Assembly (NCBI GenBank): GCA_015485035.1
Contig: WFUI01000094.1
Span: forward strand, 1-14,323
Source: Mariprofundus sp.
GTDB lineage: Bacteria; Pseudomonadota; Zetaproteobacteria; Mariprofundales; Mariprofundaceae
Reading direction: 5' to 3'
Length of the DNA stretch: 14,323 bases
Positions 7,024 to 14,323 of the stretch are shown in pieces; position 1 is the first letter of the stretch, and each line of letters starts with the position of its first letter. The translations under genes and the position numbers were made by a program. The notes under the pieces are model-generated. The model did no database searches. It had not been told where the DNA came from and saw nothing but the letters and a program-made list of their open reading frames with translations.

Positions 7024-8213
7024 GCCGAAGCTGACAAACGGCTGAATTCTTTTTCAACCCGCTCCAGACAGTCCTCCACAGCCACGCCATTAAAATAATT
7101 GCCGATCAGAGCCAGTTTTTTACCGGCCAATAATGTATCCAGACCCTCTATCAGCTGATGGTGTCCCGCTTCCGGAGCCGGCAATCGGTTGATTTTGTTG
7201 AATACATACAACAGGTCGGATTGTTGAATTCCAAGCACCCTGCAAATGCATGAAATCTTTTTCTCATCCCTGAGCAGCCCCGGCTTGAAATGGAACGTGA
7301 ACCCTCGCAAATTCGGATGATCAACAAAATCGCGGGAAACCGCCGAATAAAAATCGCCGTCAGCCGCAATCACGCCGGCCATCGACTCCAGCCGCAATGC
7401 CTGCTTACTCACCACAGTACCAACCGACTCAATTTCTACTTCGTTCACCCAGCCCAATTGCTCGGCAATATCGGCATGCACCTGTTGAAGCAACCGTGAT
7501 GCAGCAGGCGCAGGTATGGCACAAACCAGTTTGTCGCACTGATAAATGCCATCTCCGGTTTCAATGTCATAGCCAGCCTCATGCTGATAAATGGCACGAA
7601 TATTCTGACCTGTTTTAATGGCCAGCCGTTTTTCAAGTTCCGCAATAATACGCCCCAGACCACTGGTAAAGGTGTAGCTGCGCTTTATTGACTTATCGCG
7701 TGGCCGTTTACGAAACAGCATCTCGGCAGGGATATGGTCGGCCGGCTGGCACAGCACCGCGCCGAAGGCATGCCGGAACACATCCGCATAATTTTTCGGC
7801 CCCAAAAGTGCAGCGTAATAATCGGCGATCGACGCCCCCTCTTTTTTCAGAGAAAACAGCCGCCAGACATGGGTCAGCAGCTCAAAAAAATGCAATCGTG
7901 ACGGGATGGAAACCAGCTGATCATTGACCAGCATGCGATAACGCAGCTTCTCTCGTTCCTGCATCTGATCGATCAAATTCAACTGATGCAGTATTTTCAG
8001 CAGCCTACCATAGGAATTGAAACAGGTGTGCGTTCCCATCTCCAGCCAGAAGGGTTCACCCTCATCCGGCACGATTTCCGAATGAAAGCAGCCACCGCTA
8101 CGGTTTTCCTTCTCCAGAACCAGCACATCCATACCGGCCTGTTGCGCTTCAAAGGCCATAGCCAGCCCGCTGATGCCGGCTCCAATCACAATCATATCGT
8201 ATCGTTGACTCAT
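7020..8213 (-). CDS. FAD-dependent oxidoreductase, protoporphyrinogen oxidase (HemY)-like
   Basis: This gene encodes 397 residues from ATG 8213 (start M-S-Q-R-Y-D). The N-terminal Rossmann fold for FAD is clear: G11-x-G13-x-x-G16 in I-G-A-G-I-S-G-L, Glu34 at the end of the second strand, then R-S-G-G at 38-41. An M-G-T-H-T segment follows near 75-80, and the C-terminus has the second FAD motif L-I-G-N-Y-F-N-G-V-A-V-E-D-C, strongly reminiscent of oxygen-dependent HemY-type protoporphyrinogen oxidase. That enzyme oxidises protoporphyrinogen IX to protoporphyrin IX. The protein is shorter than typical HemY (about 450 residues), so another flavin amine-oxidase-superfamily role is possible. The frame stays open to an ATG at 8327, but that extension runs through a large hairpin and does not look like protein. 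No strong Shine-Dalgarno precedes ATG 8213; a poor -35/-10 pair (GGACAA 8245-8250, ACTCTA 8221-8226, read on the minus strand) would give a nearly leaderless mRNA. Its stop overlaps the lipoprotein start. Confidence 0.7.
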   Translation of the reverse strand: MSQRYDMIVIGAGISGLAMAFEAQQAGMDVLVLEKENRSGGCFHSEIVPDEGEPFWLEMGTHTCFNSYGRLLKILHQLNLIDQMQEREKLRYRMLVNDQLVSIPSRLHFFELLTHVWRLFSLKKEGASIADYYAALLGPKNYADVFRHAFGAVLCQPADHIPAEMLFRKRPRDKSIKRSYTFTSGLGRIIAELEKRLAIKTGQNIRAIYQHEAGYDIETGDGIYQCDKLVCAIPAPAASRLLQQVHADIAEQLGWVNEVEIESVGTVVSKQALRLESMAGVIAADGDFYSAVSRDFVDHPNLRGFTFHFKPGLLRDEKKISCICRVLGIQQSDLLYVFNKINRLPAPEAGHHQLIEGLDTLLAGKKLALIGNYFNGVAVEDCLERVEKEFSRLSASA

Positions 8214-8272
8214 GCTGGCGACTCTATGCCAATGATTGCCCTCAGGACAAACCGTAATGCATGCTCTAATGC

Positions 8273-8329
8273 GCATGGATTTTTCCACCCCGTGGTAACC
8301 TTCATACCATGGGGCGGGAAAAATCATGC
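8273..8329. repeat. Large imperfect inverted repeat (hairpin) in the divergent spacer
   Basis: The left arm 8273-8297 and right arm 8305-8329 can pair through about 23 base pairs around the seven-base loop 8298-8304. The inner block is ten pairs (8288-8297 with 8305-8314, one of them G-T). Next comes a one-by-two internal loop (8287 against 8315-8316), then nine pairs (8278-8286 with 8317-8325), a bulged G at 8277, and four pairs (8273-8276 with 8326-8329). The T-run lies on the 5' arm and the A-run on the 3' arm, the reverse of an intrinsic terminator, on both strands. It sits between the starts of two divergent genes, so it could be a regulator site, a structured leader or a palindromic repeat element. 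The remainder of the spacer (8214-8364) shows no strong promoter. Confidence 0.8.
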
Positions 8330-8364
8330 AGGCGCGTTGTTTGTTTCATGTTAAACTGCCGTGC

Positions 8365-9504
8365 ATGCGCAGAATTGATCTGATTGAACCCTTTCGTGTG
8401 ATGCAATTGCTGGAGCGCGCCAAAGAACTGGAAGCCGCCGGGCGCAAAATCATCCACATGGAAATCGGCGAACCTGATTTCCCGACGCCTGCATCTGTGA
8501 TTGAATCAGCCCGCCAGCAACTGGCAACGGGAGATAATTTTTATACCCCGTCTACCGGCAACCCCGACCTGCAACAGGCACTGTCGATCTGGTATCAGCA
8601 GGAATATGGTGTGGATGTGGCTGCCGATCGCATTCTGATTACACCCGGCACATCCGGCGCATTCAGCCTGATTTATTCGGTACTGCTGGAGGCTGGTGAA
8701 TCCGTGCTGCTGTCCGACCCGGGTTATCCCTGCCAGCGCAATTTCATCCGGCTGGCCGGAGGCGAACCGATCAATGTTCCGGTGGGCCCGGAAACGCGCT
8801 ATCACCTATCCACAGCACTGCTTGAAGAAAACTGGCGGCAAGGCACGCGTGCGGCCGTGATCATCAACCCATCCAACCCGACTGGTACACTTATCAAAGA
8901 CAGCGCCATGTCCGCCATTGCCGAGACATGTCGCAATCATGGCGCTTACCTGATTTCCGATGAGATTTACCATGGCCTCACATATGGGACAAAAGCGCGT
9001 TGTGCACTGGAGTTCGATCAAGACGCCATTATCGTCAACGGCTTTTCCAAGCGCTGGGCCATGACCGGCTGGCGTATCGGCTGGATAATTGTGCCCGAAA
9101 CACTCATTGATGCCTGCCGCCGCGTGATGCAAAATATTTTTATTGCCGCGCCGACATTATCTCAATACGCAGCAATCACAGCGCTGACCGCACATGATGC
9201 GGTTGAAAACATGCGCTGCGCCTATGATGAAAGGCGTCGATATTTGCTATCCGAGTTGCCAGGAATGGGCTTTGATATTGTGGTGGAACCGCAAGGTGCA
9301 TTTTACATCTATACCAATGTCAGCCGAATCACACATGATGCGCGCCGTTTCTGCTGGCAATTGCTGGACGAGGTCGGCGTGGCACTTACTCCGGGCGAAG
9401 ATTTCGGAGCATACAAGGCTGATGAGCATGTTCGTTTTTCATATGCCACCGGACTCGACGACATCCGTGAAGGCATCCGGCGTATCAAAAAGTTTCTGTT
9501 ATGA
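8365..9504 (+). CDS. Class I/II PLP-dependent aminotransferase (aspartate aminotransferase-like)
   Basis: This gene encodes 379 residues from ATG 8365, where the protein begins M-R-R-I-D-L-I-E-P-F-R-V-M as family members do. An in-frame ATG at 8326 would add 13 residues but falls inside the hairpin arm. Fold-type I marks are E-I-G-E-P-D-F-P-T-P near 33-42, Y-T-P near 60, I-N-P-S-N-P-T-G-T near 170, I-S-D-E-I-Y near 197, Schiff-base Lys229 in G-F-S-K-R-W-A-M-T-G-W-R-I-G-W, and a late V-R-F-S-Y-A-T segment whose Arg should bind the substrate alpha-carboxylate. The substrate cannot be named: relatives include aspartate, alanine and aromatic aminotransferases. No Shine-Dalgarno precedes ATG 8365. 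It is divergent from the FAD enzyme and lies 139 bases before secA. Confidence 0.88.
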   Translation: MRRIDLIEPFRVMQLLERAKELEAAGRKIIHMEIGEPDFPTPASVIESARQQLATGDNFYTPSTGNPDLQQALSIWYQQEYGVDVAADRILITPGTSGAFSLIYSVLLEAGESVLLSDPGYPCQRNFIRLAGGEPINVPVGPETRYHLSTALLEENWRQGTRAAVIINPSNPTGTLIKDSAMSAIAETCRNHGAYLISDEIYHGLTYGTKARCALEFDQDAIIVNGFSKRWAMTGWRIGWIIVPETLIDACRRVMQNIFIAAPTLSQYAAITALTAHDAVENMRCAYDERRRYLLSELPGMGFDIVVEPQGAFYIYTNVSRITHDARRFCWQLLDEVGVALTPGEDFGAYKADEHVRFSYATGLDDIREGIRRIKKFLL

Positions 9505-9519
9505 ATCGTTTCCCGGCAT

Positions 9520-9537
9520 GCTGTAAAAAAATGCAGC
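9520..9537 (+). terminator. Weak stem-loop after the aminotransferase gene
   Basis: GCTGTA (9520-9525) can pair with TGCAGC (9532-9537) around a loop of six A residues; one of the six pairs is G-T. A pyrimidine-rich stretch, C-C-C-C-T-C-T-T-T-A-T-T-C, follows, but there is no true T-run. It starts 16 bases after the stop at 9504 and may partly separate the aminotransferase gene from secA. It is a weak candidate only. Confidence 0.25.
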
Positions 9538-9562
9538 CCCCTCTTTATTCAAACCTTGCTTG

Positions 9563-9606
9563 GTGCGTGTAGCCGCACATGCTAGGTTGCGCGGCCTTAA
9601 CGCGCA
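9563..9606 (+). promoter_or_regulatory. Two small stem-loops in the secA upstream region
   Basis: GTGCG (9563-9567) pairs with CGCAC (9574-9578). TGCGCG (9588-9593) pairs with CGCGCA (9601-9606) around a seven-base loop. Both lie between the aminotransferase stop and the secA start (9505-9643). Possible -35/-10 words here (TTGGTG near 9561, TAGGTT near 9583) are poor matches, so I do not call a promoter. The hairpins may be leader structure of the secA mRNA or chance. No SecM-like secretion-arrest gene lies upstream of secA. Confidence 0.3.
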
Positions 9607-9643
9607 TGGATGTTTATGTTAATTCTCTGGAGTACGAATCGCT

Positions 9644-12298
9644 ATGTTAAAAGTCCTCACCAAACTGTTTGGTAGCCGCAATGATCGCTTGCTTAAAGAA
9701 CTGTGGCCGATCGCAGATACAATCAACGCACTGGAAGAAGAAACAAAAGCGCTGTCCGACGAGCAACTGGCTGCCAAAACGGAAGAATTCCGCAATCGCC
9801 TCGAACAGGGTGAAACTGTCGATGACCTGTTGCCCGAGGCATTTGCAGTGGTTCGCGAAGCATCCGTGCGTGTGCTGGGTATGCGTCATTTCGATGTGCA
9901 ATTGATTGGTGGTCTGATTCTGCATCAGGGTAAAATCGCTGAAATGAAAACAGGTGAAGGTAAAACGCTGACAGCCACACTGGCGGTTTATCTGAATGCG
10001 CTGGAAGGAAAAGGCGCACATGTGGTCACGGTCAACGATTACCTGGCTAAACGTGATGCTGAATATATGGGGCAGTTATACGGTTTTCTCGGCCTGTCCA
10101 CCGGTGTGATTGTACATGGTATTACCAACGATGAACGCCGTGAAGCGTATGCAGCCGATGTCACATACGGCACCAACAATGAATTCGGTTTTGATTATCT
10201 GCGCGATAATATGGCATTTTCCCGCGAGGAACTGGTGCAACGCGGCCATCACTATGCGATTGTCGATGAAGTGGACTCAATTCTGATCGATGAGGCGCGT
10301 ACACCGCTGATTATTTCCGGCCCGGCCGAGCAAGCCACTGAACTGTACAATCAGGCAGATAAACTGATCAAGCAGCTGAACGAAGAAGATTACGACAAGG
10401 ATGAAAAAGACAAGGCAGTTTCCTATACCGAGATTGGTAACGATCATGTCGAACAGCTGTTCCGTGAAGCCGGATTGCTCAAAACGGGCAATCTCTACGA
10501 CCCTGAAAACGTTAATCTGATGCATGCGGCCACACAGGCACTGCGCGCCAATACCCTGTTCACGCGCGAAGTGGATTACATCGTACGCGATGATGAAGTG
10601 ATTATTATCGACGAATTCACCGGTCGCATGATGCCCGGCCGACGTTATTCCGATGGTCAGCATCAGGCGCTGGAAGCCAAGGAAGGTGTGACCGTTCAAC
10701 CGGAAAACCAGACGCTGGCATCGATTACTTTCCAGAACTACTTCCGCATGTACGACAAACTGGCCGGCATGACCGGCACGGCAGATACCGAAGCCGAGGA
10801 ATTCCAGAAAATCTATGACCTCGAAGTGGTCATCGTGCCGACAAACAGGGATATGATCCGTAAAGATCTACCCGACCTGATCTATCGGGATAGCGAAGAT
10901 AAATACGCGGCCATTATCGCCGATATTGAAACGGCGCACAAAACAGGCGCGCCGATTCTGGTGGGTACGGTATCGATTGAGAAATCCGAATACCTGTCCG
11001 AGCAAATGAAACTGAAAGGTATTCCCCATGAAGTGCTGAATGCCAAACACCACGAACGTGAAGCGGAAATCGTTGCCCAGGCCGGCCGCAAAAATGCAGT
11101 CACCATCGCCACCAATATGGCAGGTCGCGGCACCGATATCATGCTCGGTGGTAATCCGGATATGTTGATTGCCCAGTTACCGGGCAAACTTACCGGAGCT
11201 GAGCGTGAAGCCAAAGCCGAAGAAGTCAGGAAGGCCTGTCAGGCCGAACATATTGAGGTCGTGAAAGCAGGCGGCTTGCATATTCTGGGTACTGAACGGC
11301 ATGAATCGCGCCGTATCGACAACCAGCTGCGTGGTCGCTCCGGCCGTCAGGGTGATCCGGGCATCACCCGCTTCTACCTGTCACTGGAAGATGATCTGAT
11401 GCGCATCTTCGGCGGTGAAAAAATGCAGTCCATGCTAACCAAGATGGGCTTTGAAAAAGGCGAGGCAATCGAGCACCCCTGGGTGACCAAGGCCATTGAG
11501 AATTCGCAGAAAAAAGTGGAAGGCCGCAACTTTGATATCCGTAAACAGTTGCTGGAATATGATGATGTGATGAACCAGCAGCGTGATGTGATTTATTCGC
11601 AGCGCCGTGAACTGCTGGAAGCTGACGATGTACATGATGTGATCGAAGATATGCAAACGGACTATGCTGCTCGCCTGCAACATGAGTTTGTCGAGGGACA
11701 CCCTGAAGAGTGGCGGCTGGATGAATTGCGCGATGCCCTGAAAGAGCGTCTAAGCGTCGAATCCGACCCGAAAGCATGGCTGGAAAGTGATGCCGTTGAA
11801 ACCTGCGATGATATGGCCATACATATTTTCAAGGCGTTGAATGATCATATGGCCGCCAAGGAAGATATTACCGGCGCGGAACAGATGCGCAGCTTTGAGA
11901 AATATTTATTGCTGCAAATTCTCGACCACCTCTGGAAAGAGCATCTGCTGGCAATGGATCACCTGCGTCAAAGCGTAGGCCTGCGTGGTTATGCCCAGAA
12001 ACAGCCGATTCAGGAATACAAACGTGAATCATTCGAGTTGTTTGAAGCCATGCTCGGACGCGTGCGCGAAGAAACCATGATCGCACTGCACCGCGTACAG
12101 GTTGAAGCGGAACAACCCGCCCCTGTTGTTGAACAACCGCAGGAAAGCACGCCCGTGACCTACAGCCATGGTGAAAGTGAGGAACACCCGGAACCGCAAA
12201 CCACCTATAAGCGCGAACAGCCGAAGGTGGGTCGTAATGACCCATGCCCGTGTGGTTCCGGCAAAAAATACAAACAGTGTCACGGCAAGCGCGGCTAG
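9644..12298 (+). CDS. secA: Preprotein translocase ATPase SecA
   Basis: This gene encodes 884 residues, standard for proteobacterial SecA (E. coli about 900). SecA is the cytoplasmic motor that binds preproteins and pushes them through SecYEG using ATP. Motifs in order: Walker A M-K-T-G-E-G-K-T at 101-108; the DEAD-like Walker B D-E-V-D at 208-211, followed by [18 protein letters not shown] near 375; the nucleotide-binding-fold-2 segment [10 protein letters not shown] near 490; [12 protein letters not shown] near 565; and the C-terminal SecB/lipid-binding zinc motif with C868, C870, C879 and H880 (CxCx8CH). Between about 825 and 862 is a Pro/Glu/Gln-rich flexible linker. GGAG at 9629-9632 is 11 bases before ATG 9644, a little far. 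argJ follows 30 bases after the stop. Confidence 0.98.
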   Translation: MLKVLTKLFGSRNDRLLKELWPIADTINALEEETKALSDEQLAAKTEEFRNRLEQGETVDDLLPEAFAVVREASVRVLGMRHFDVQLIGGLILHQGKIAEMKTGEGKTLTATLAVYLNALEGKGAHVVTVNDYLAKRDAEYMGQLYGFLGLSTGVIVHGITNDERREAYAADVTYGTNNEFGFDYLRDNMAFSREELVQRGHHYAIVDEVDSILIDEARTPLIISGPAEQATELYNQADKLIKQLNEEDYDKDEKDKAVSYTEIGNDHVEQLFREAGLLKTGNLYDPENVNLMHAATQALRANTLFTREVDYIVRDDEVIIIDEFTGRMMPGRRYSDGQHQALEAKEGVTVQPENQTLASITFQNYFRMYDKLAGMTGTADTEAEEFQKIYDLEVVIVPTNRDMIRKDLPDLIYRDSEDKYAAIIADIETAHKTGAPILVGTVSIEKSEYLSEQMKLKGIPHEVLNAKHHEREAEIVAQAGRKNAVTIATNMAGRGTDIMLGGNPDMLIAQLPGKLTGAEREAKAEEVRKACQAEHIEVVKAGGLHILGTERHESRRIDNQLRGRSGRQGDPGITRFYLSLEDDLMRIFGGEKMQSMLTKMGFEKGEAIEHPWVTKAIENSQKKVEGRNFDIRKQLLEYDDVMNQQRDVIYSQRRELLEADDVHDVIEDMQTDYAARLQHEFVEGHPEEWRLDELRDALKERLSVESDPKAWLESDAVETCDDMAIHIFKALNDHMAAKEDITGAEQMRSFEKYLLLQILDHLWKEHLLAMDHLRQSVGLRGYAQKQPIQEYKRESFELFEAMLGRVREETMIALHRVQVEAEQPAPVVEQPQESTPVTYSHGESEEHPEPQTTYKREQPKVGRNDPCPCGSGKKYKQCHGKRG

Positions 12299-12328
12299 CC
12301 GTCTAAACCCTGCTGATAAAAACCAGCC

Positions 12329-13534
12329 ATGGCAGTAAACCCACCAGCACTGACAGCACCGCTACCTGTTCCCGGCTTTAAGGTGGGCACGGCATCGTGC
12401 GGCGTTAAATCGCCCGATCTGAAAGGCAAACGCACCGATCTGACTATCATTGCCGCCGACGTGGAGTGCCATGCCGCAGCCACGTTTACCCAAAACCGTC
12501 TGCGTGCTGCCTGTGTCGATCTCGGTGAACAGGCTGTGAATGCGCATGGTGCAGAAATTCGTGCTATTGTTGCCAACAGTGGCAATGCCAATGCAGGCAC
12601 CGGGATCAGGGAAGAGGAATGGGCCCGGATGATGATCACGTCTGCAGCCAGCGCACTGGATGTGGATGCCCATCAAATCCTGTCCGCCTCCACAGGCGTG
12701 ATCGGCACACCGTTCCCGATAGAACGCATTCAGAACGGTATCCGGGAAGCCGCGGCCTGTGTTTCTGACTGGCAGGATGCAGCACACGCCATCCGTACCA
12801 CCGATACCTTTGCCAAGTGGACTTCGCGCCGCTTTGGCGATTTCACCATTACAGGCATCGCCAAAGGCAGTGGTATGATTCACCCGAATATGGCCACCAT
12901 GCTGTGCTTTATCGCCACCGATGCGCCGCTGGCCCGCCAGCAACTGCAATCCATACTGCAACAGGTCGTCGGAAAATCATTCAATTCCATCAGTGTCGAT
13001 GGCGACACCTCTACCAACGATACCGTCTACCTGCTCTCCAGCGGCCTCGGCCTCGGCCATCAACCGCTGCCGGATACTTCTGCATTCGAAGCGGCTCTGA
13101 CTGAGCTGTGCATCGAACTGGCACAAATGATTGTGCGCGATGGTGAAGGTGTGAGTAAATTTGTTACACTGAATATCGAAGGCGCTGCAACGGAAGATGA
13201 GGCACGTCATATTGGACGCACTATTGCCATCTCCCCACTGGTCAAAACCGCCTTTGCCGGCTCCGATGCCAATTGGGGGCGTATTCTTGCTGCCGCCGGC
13301 AATGCTGGCATTGCTTTTGATGCGAATAAAATATCGCTGAAATGCGACGATATTGTCATGATGCAAAATGGCAACCTGCACCCGGATTACTGCGATGAAG
13401 CCGGCATGGCTGTATTTGCCAGGCCAGAATTCACGATCACGCTCAATATCGGCATGGGAGATGCATCTGCCACCGTCTGGACAGGTGATCTGACCCACGA
13501 ATATATCACCATCAATGCGGAGTACCGAACCTGA
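12329..13534 (+). CDS. argJ: Glutamate N-acetyltransferase / amino-acid N-acetyltransferase ArgJ
   Basis: This gene encodes 401 residues, normal for ArgJ. The enzyme moves the acetyl group from N-acetylornithine to glutamate in the cyclic arginine pathway; some members also use acetyl-CoA. ArgJ is an Ntn-type enzyme that cleaves itself before a nucleophilic threonine. That site is visible as A189-T190 in H-P-N-M-A-T-M-L, just after K-G-S-G-M-I. Other marks are F-T-Q-N-R near 54, A-N-S-G-N-A-N-A-G-T-G near 77-87, D-G-E-G-V-S-K-F near 271, G-S-D-A-N-W-G-R-I near 311, and the conserved end I-N-A-E-Y-R-T. Whether it is mono- or bifunctional cannot be read from the sequence. There is no clear Shine-Dalgarno before ATG 12329. 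It lies 30 bases after secA and 8 bases before mutT, so read-through from secA is likely. Confidence 0.96.
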   Translation: MAVNPPALTAPLPVPGFKVGTASCGVKSPDLKGKRTDLTIIAADVECHAAATFTQNRLRAACVDLGEQAVNAHGAEIRAIVANSGNANAGTGIREEEWARMMITSAASALDVDAHQILSASTGVIGTPFPIERIQNGIREAAACVSDWQDAAHAIRTTDTFAKWTSRRFGDFTITGIAKGSGMIHPNMATMLCFIATDAPLARQQLQSILQQVVGKSFNSISVDGDTSTNDTVYLLSSGLGLGHQPLPDTSAFEAALTELCIELAQMIVRDGEGVSKFVTLNIEGAATEDEARHIGRTIAISPLVKTAFAGSDANWGRILAAAGNAGIAFDANKISLKCDDIVMMQNGNLHPDYCDEAGMAVFARPEFTITLNIGMGDASATVWTGDLTHEYITINAEYRT

Positions 13535-13542
13535 AGGAAGAG

Positions 13543-13947
13543 GTGATTGCGCTTGTTGCTCCCTTTGATAGTAACGGAAATATTCTGCTGCTGAAAAGGA
13601 ATGCGAAACAGCACTGCGGCGACTCATGGTCTTTCCCCGGCGGAAAAGTCGAGGCCGGAGAAACGGAGCATACAGCAGCCATGCGTGAACTCCGGGAAGA
13701 AACCGGCCTCACCGGATCGGACTGGCAATATCTTGGTCAGCACAGCTTTGCATATCCGGATCGCCTGCTGCACTTCCATCTGTTCCGCTGTCTGTGTAAA
13801 GATACAAAACCGCTTGCCTGCGAATCCCCGCACGCATGGGTAAAACATTGCAGGCTATCCGCCTACCCCATGCCTAGTGCCAATAAAGAACTGCTCCACC
13901 TGCTGAACGAGCATAGGTATTTATTTCCTGTAACGGGCAATCCATAA
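13543..13947 (+). CDS. mutT: Nudix hydrolase, MutT-type 8-oxo-dGTP diphosphatase
   Basis: This gene encodes 134 residues, MutT-sized. The full Nudix box GX5EX7REUXEEXGU is present at 34-56: G34, E40, R48-E49-L50, E52-E53, G55-L56. W29-S-F-P-G-G-K precedes it and a P-S-A-N-K-E-L segment ends the fold, much as in E. coli MutT (P-P-A-N-E-P). The role expected is hydrolysis of 8-oxo-dGTP to the monophosphate, which prevents A:T to C:G mutations. The start is taken as GTG 13543, with AAGGA at 13534-13538 only four bases before it. The frame is open upstream, so a CTG start at 13531 (adding four residues) cannot be excluded. It follows argJ by 8 bases and secA is two genes upstream, an order seen in several proteobacteria. 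Its last 27 bases overlap the opposite-strand SPOR gene. Confidence 0.9.
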   Translation: MIALVAPFDSNGNILLLKRNAKQHCGDSWSFPGGKVEAGETEHTAAMRELREETGLTGSDWQYLGQHSFAYPDRLLHFHLFRCLCKDTKPLACESPHAWVKHCRLSAYPMPSANKELLHLLNEHRYLFPVTGNP

Positions 13948-14323
13948 GCCTTCAAATTCAGGTCTGGCTCTGAATGCCGAACTTGCCTTTATCGCTTCCT
14001 GCCTGCTGGCCAGGTTGGGAATGCGAACCCGATAATATCTGTGTCCCCTTGCTCTGACCTCGACAAATTCGGTATCAACACCTTCGGATTTCAGTTGCGC
14101 TATGGCCTTTCTGGCTGAATCCAGATGAGAATACGAAACCAGATTCACGGCCCATACTGTGCTGTTCACCTGAGATGTATTTTTATGCTCGGAAGCTGAA
14201 GCCACTGCTGGTTGGGCCTCTGTCGGTTTTGTCACTTCCGGTTTTGTCACTTCCGGTTTTATCACTTCCAGCTTCGTCGCTTCCGGTTTCGTCACTTCCG
14301 GTTTCGTCACTTCCGGTTTTGTC
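13921..14323 (-). CDS. SPOR-domain protein, C-terminal part (partial)
   Basis: This minus-strand gene enters from the right edge of the window and its start is not seen. The frame stays open to base 14323, so the GTG at 14310 is inside the repeat tract and is not the real start. About 134 residues are visible. First comes a low-complexity linker of V/A-T-K-P-E pentapeptides, then an Ala/Ser-rich spacer, then a C-terminal SPOR domain of about 78 residues. It begins T-V-W-A-V-N-L-V-S-Y, has the central F-V-E-V-R-A-R-G-H-R-Y-Y-R-V-R-I strand and closes with L-W-I-A-R-Y-R-K. SPOR domains bind glycan strands stripped of stem peptides, mainly at the division septum, so a periplasmic, membrane-anchored protein is expected. 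An N-terminal membrane segment would lie outside the window. Confidence 0.82.
   Translation of the reverse strand, partial: TKPEVTKPEVTKPEATKLEVIKPEVTKPEVTKPTEAQPAVASASEHKNTSQVNSTVWAVNLVSYSHLDSARKAIAQLKSEGVDTEFVEVRARGHRYYRVRIPNLASRQEAIKASSAFRARPEFEGLWIARYRK
14231..14323. repeat. 15-bp tandem repeat encoding a V-T-K-P-E linker
   Basis: Six full 15-bp units lie head to tail at 14231, 14246, 14261, 14276, 14291 and 14306, and a seventh begins at 14321 and leaves the window. The consensus on the plus strand is GTCACTTCCGGTTTT. Units 1, 2 and 6 are identical; the unit at 14261 is the most diverged. A decayed half-unit (TGTCGGTTTT) lies just before, at 14221-14230. Because the unit is a multiple of three, copy-number changes alter linker length without a frameshift. 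There are no spacers, so this is not a CRISPR array. Confidence 0.9.

Noticed and set aside
8271..8280. 10-base word GCGCATGGAT shared with 9602-9611, upstream of two plus-strand genes
   Set aside because: Many 10-base words are expected to repeat by chance in 14 kb, and the contexts and distances to the start codons differ.
8326..8364. N-terminal extension of the class I aminotransferase from ATG 8326
   Set aside because: The 13 extra residues do not resemble the family start, and the ATG lies in the hairpin arm; homologues begin M-R-R-I-D. It remains possible only if the hairpin is regulatory.
9531..9572. 13-residue open frame upstream of secA as a possible SecM-like arrest leader
   Set aside because: It is far too short for a secreted arrest peptide, lacks a signal sequence and Shine-Dalgarno, and its ATG lies inside a candidate stem-loop.
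13957..13976. Inverted repeat ATTCAG/CTGAAT as a terminator after mutT
   Set aside because: It lies within the SPOR coding sequence, has an eight-base loop and no T-run on either side.
14231..14323. CRISPR-like array
   Set aside because: The units are directly adjacent with no spacers and encode an in-frame peptide repeat.

Overview
The window reads as chromosomal DNA of a Gram-negative bacterium, most likely a member of the Pseudomonadota. Supporting signs are a GlcDEF-type glycolate oxidase, the order secA-argJ-mutT, a lipoprotein with a lipobox and a SPOR-domain protein. The glycine decarboxylase P-protein is split into two genes. A split P-protein beside glycolate oxidation would suit an aerobic chemolithoautotroph that salvages 2-phosphoglycolate; a Zetaproteobacterium-like or similar lineage is a guess from family knowledge and cannot be proved from this window. 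There are no mobile elements, CRISPR arrays, rRNAs or tRNAs that I can see. Coding density is high and no gene-free stretch exceeds about 150 bases.

Left part (1-6576, all + strand): the tail of glcD, then glcE and glcF, overlapping end to start, encode the three-subunit glycolate oxidase. After a 102-base gap comes a class V alanine/serine-glyoxylate aminotransferase, then after 111 bases gcvPA and gcvPB, which overlap. Read in order, the genes describe a path: glycolate to glyoxylate, glyoxylate to glycine, and glycine decarboxylation to CO2, NH3 and a methylene group for tetrahydrofolate. gcvT and gcvH are not present here.

Middle part (6583-8213, - strand): a two-gene unit, convergent with gcvPB (6-base gap). 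The first gene encodes a protoporphyrinogen-oxidase-like FAD protein; its stop overlaps the start of a small predicted lipoprotein of unknown function.

Right part (8365-13947, + strand): a class I aminotransferase is divergent from the FAD gene. The spacer between them holds a strong imperfect inverted repeat of about 57 bases (8273-8329), the most striking non-coding structure here. Then follow secA with small stem-loops in its leader, argJ (arginine biosynthesis) and mutT (8-oxo-dGTP hydrolase) in close tandem. The window ends inside a - strand SPOR-domain gene whose 3' end overlaps the mutT 3' end by 27 bases and whose linker is built from a 15-bp tandem repeat encoding a V-T-K-P-E pentapeptide.

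Most of the window is well-understood housekeeping and central metabolism. The items most worth a second look are the glycolate-to-one-carbon gene cluster, the large hairpin at 8273-8329, the unknown lipoprotein coupled to the FAD enzyme, and the repeat tract in the SPOR protein.
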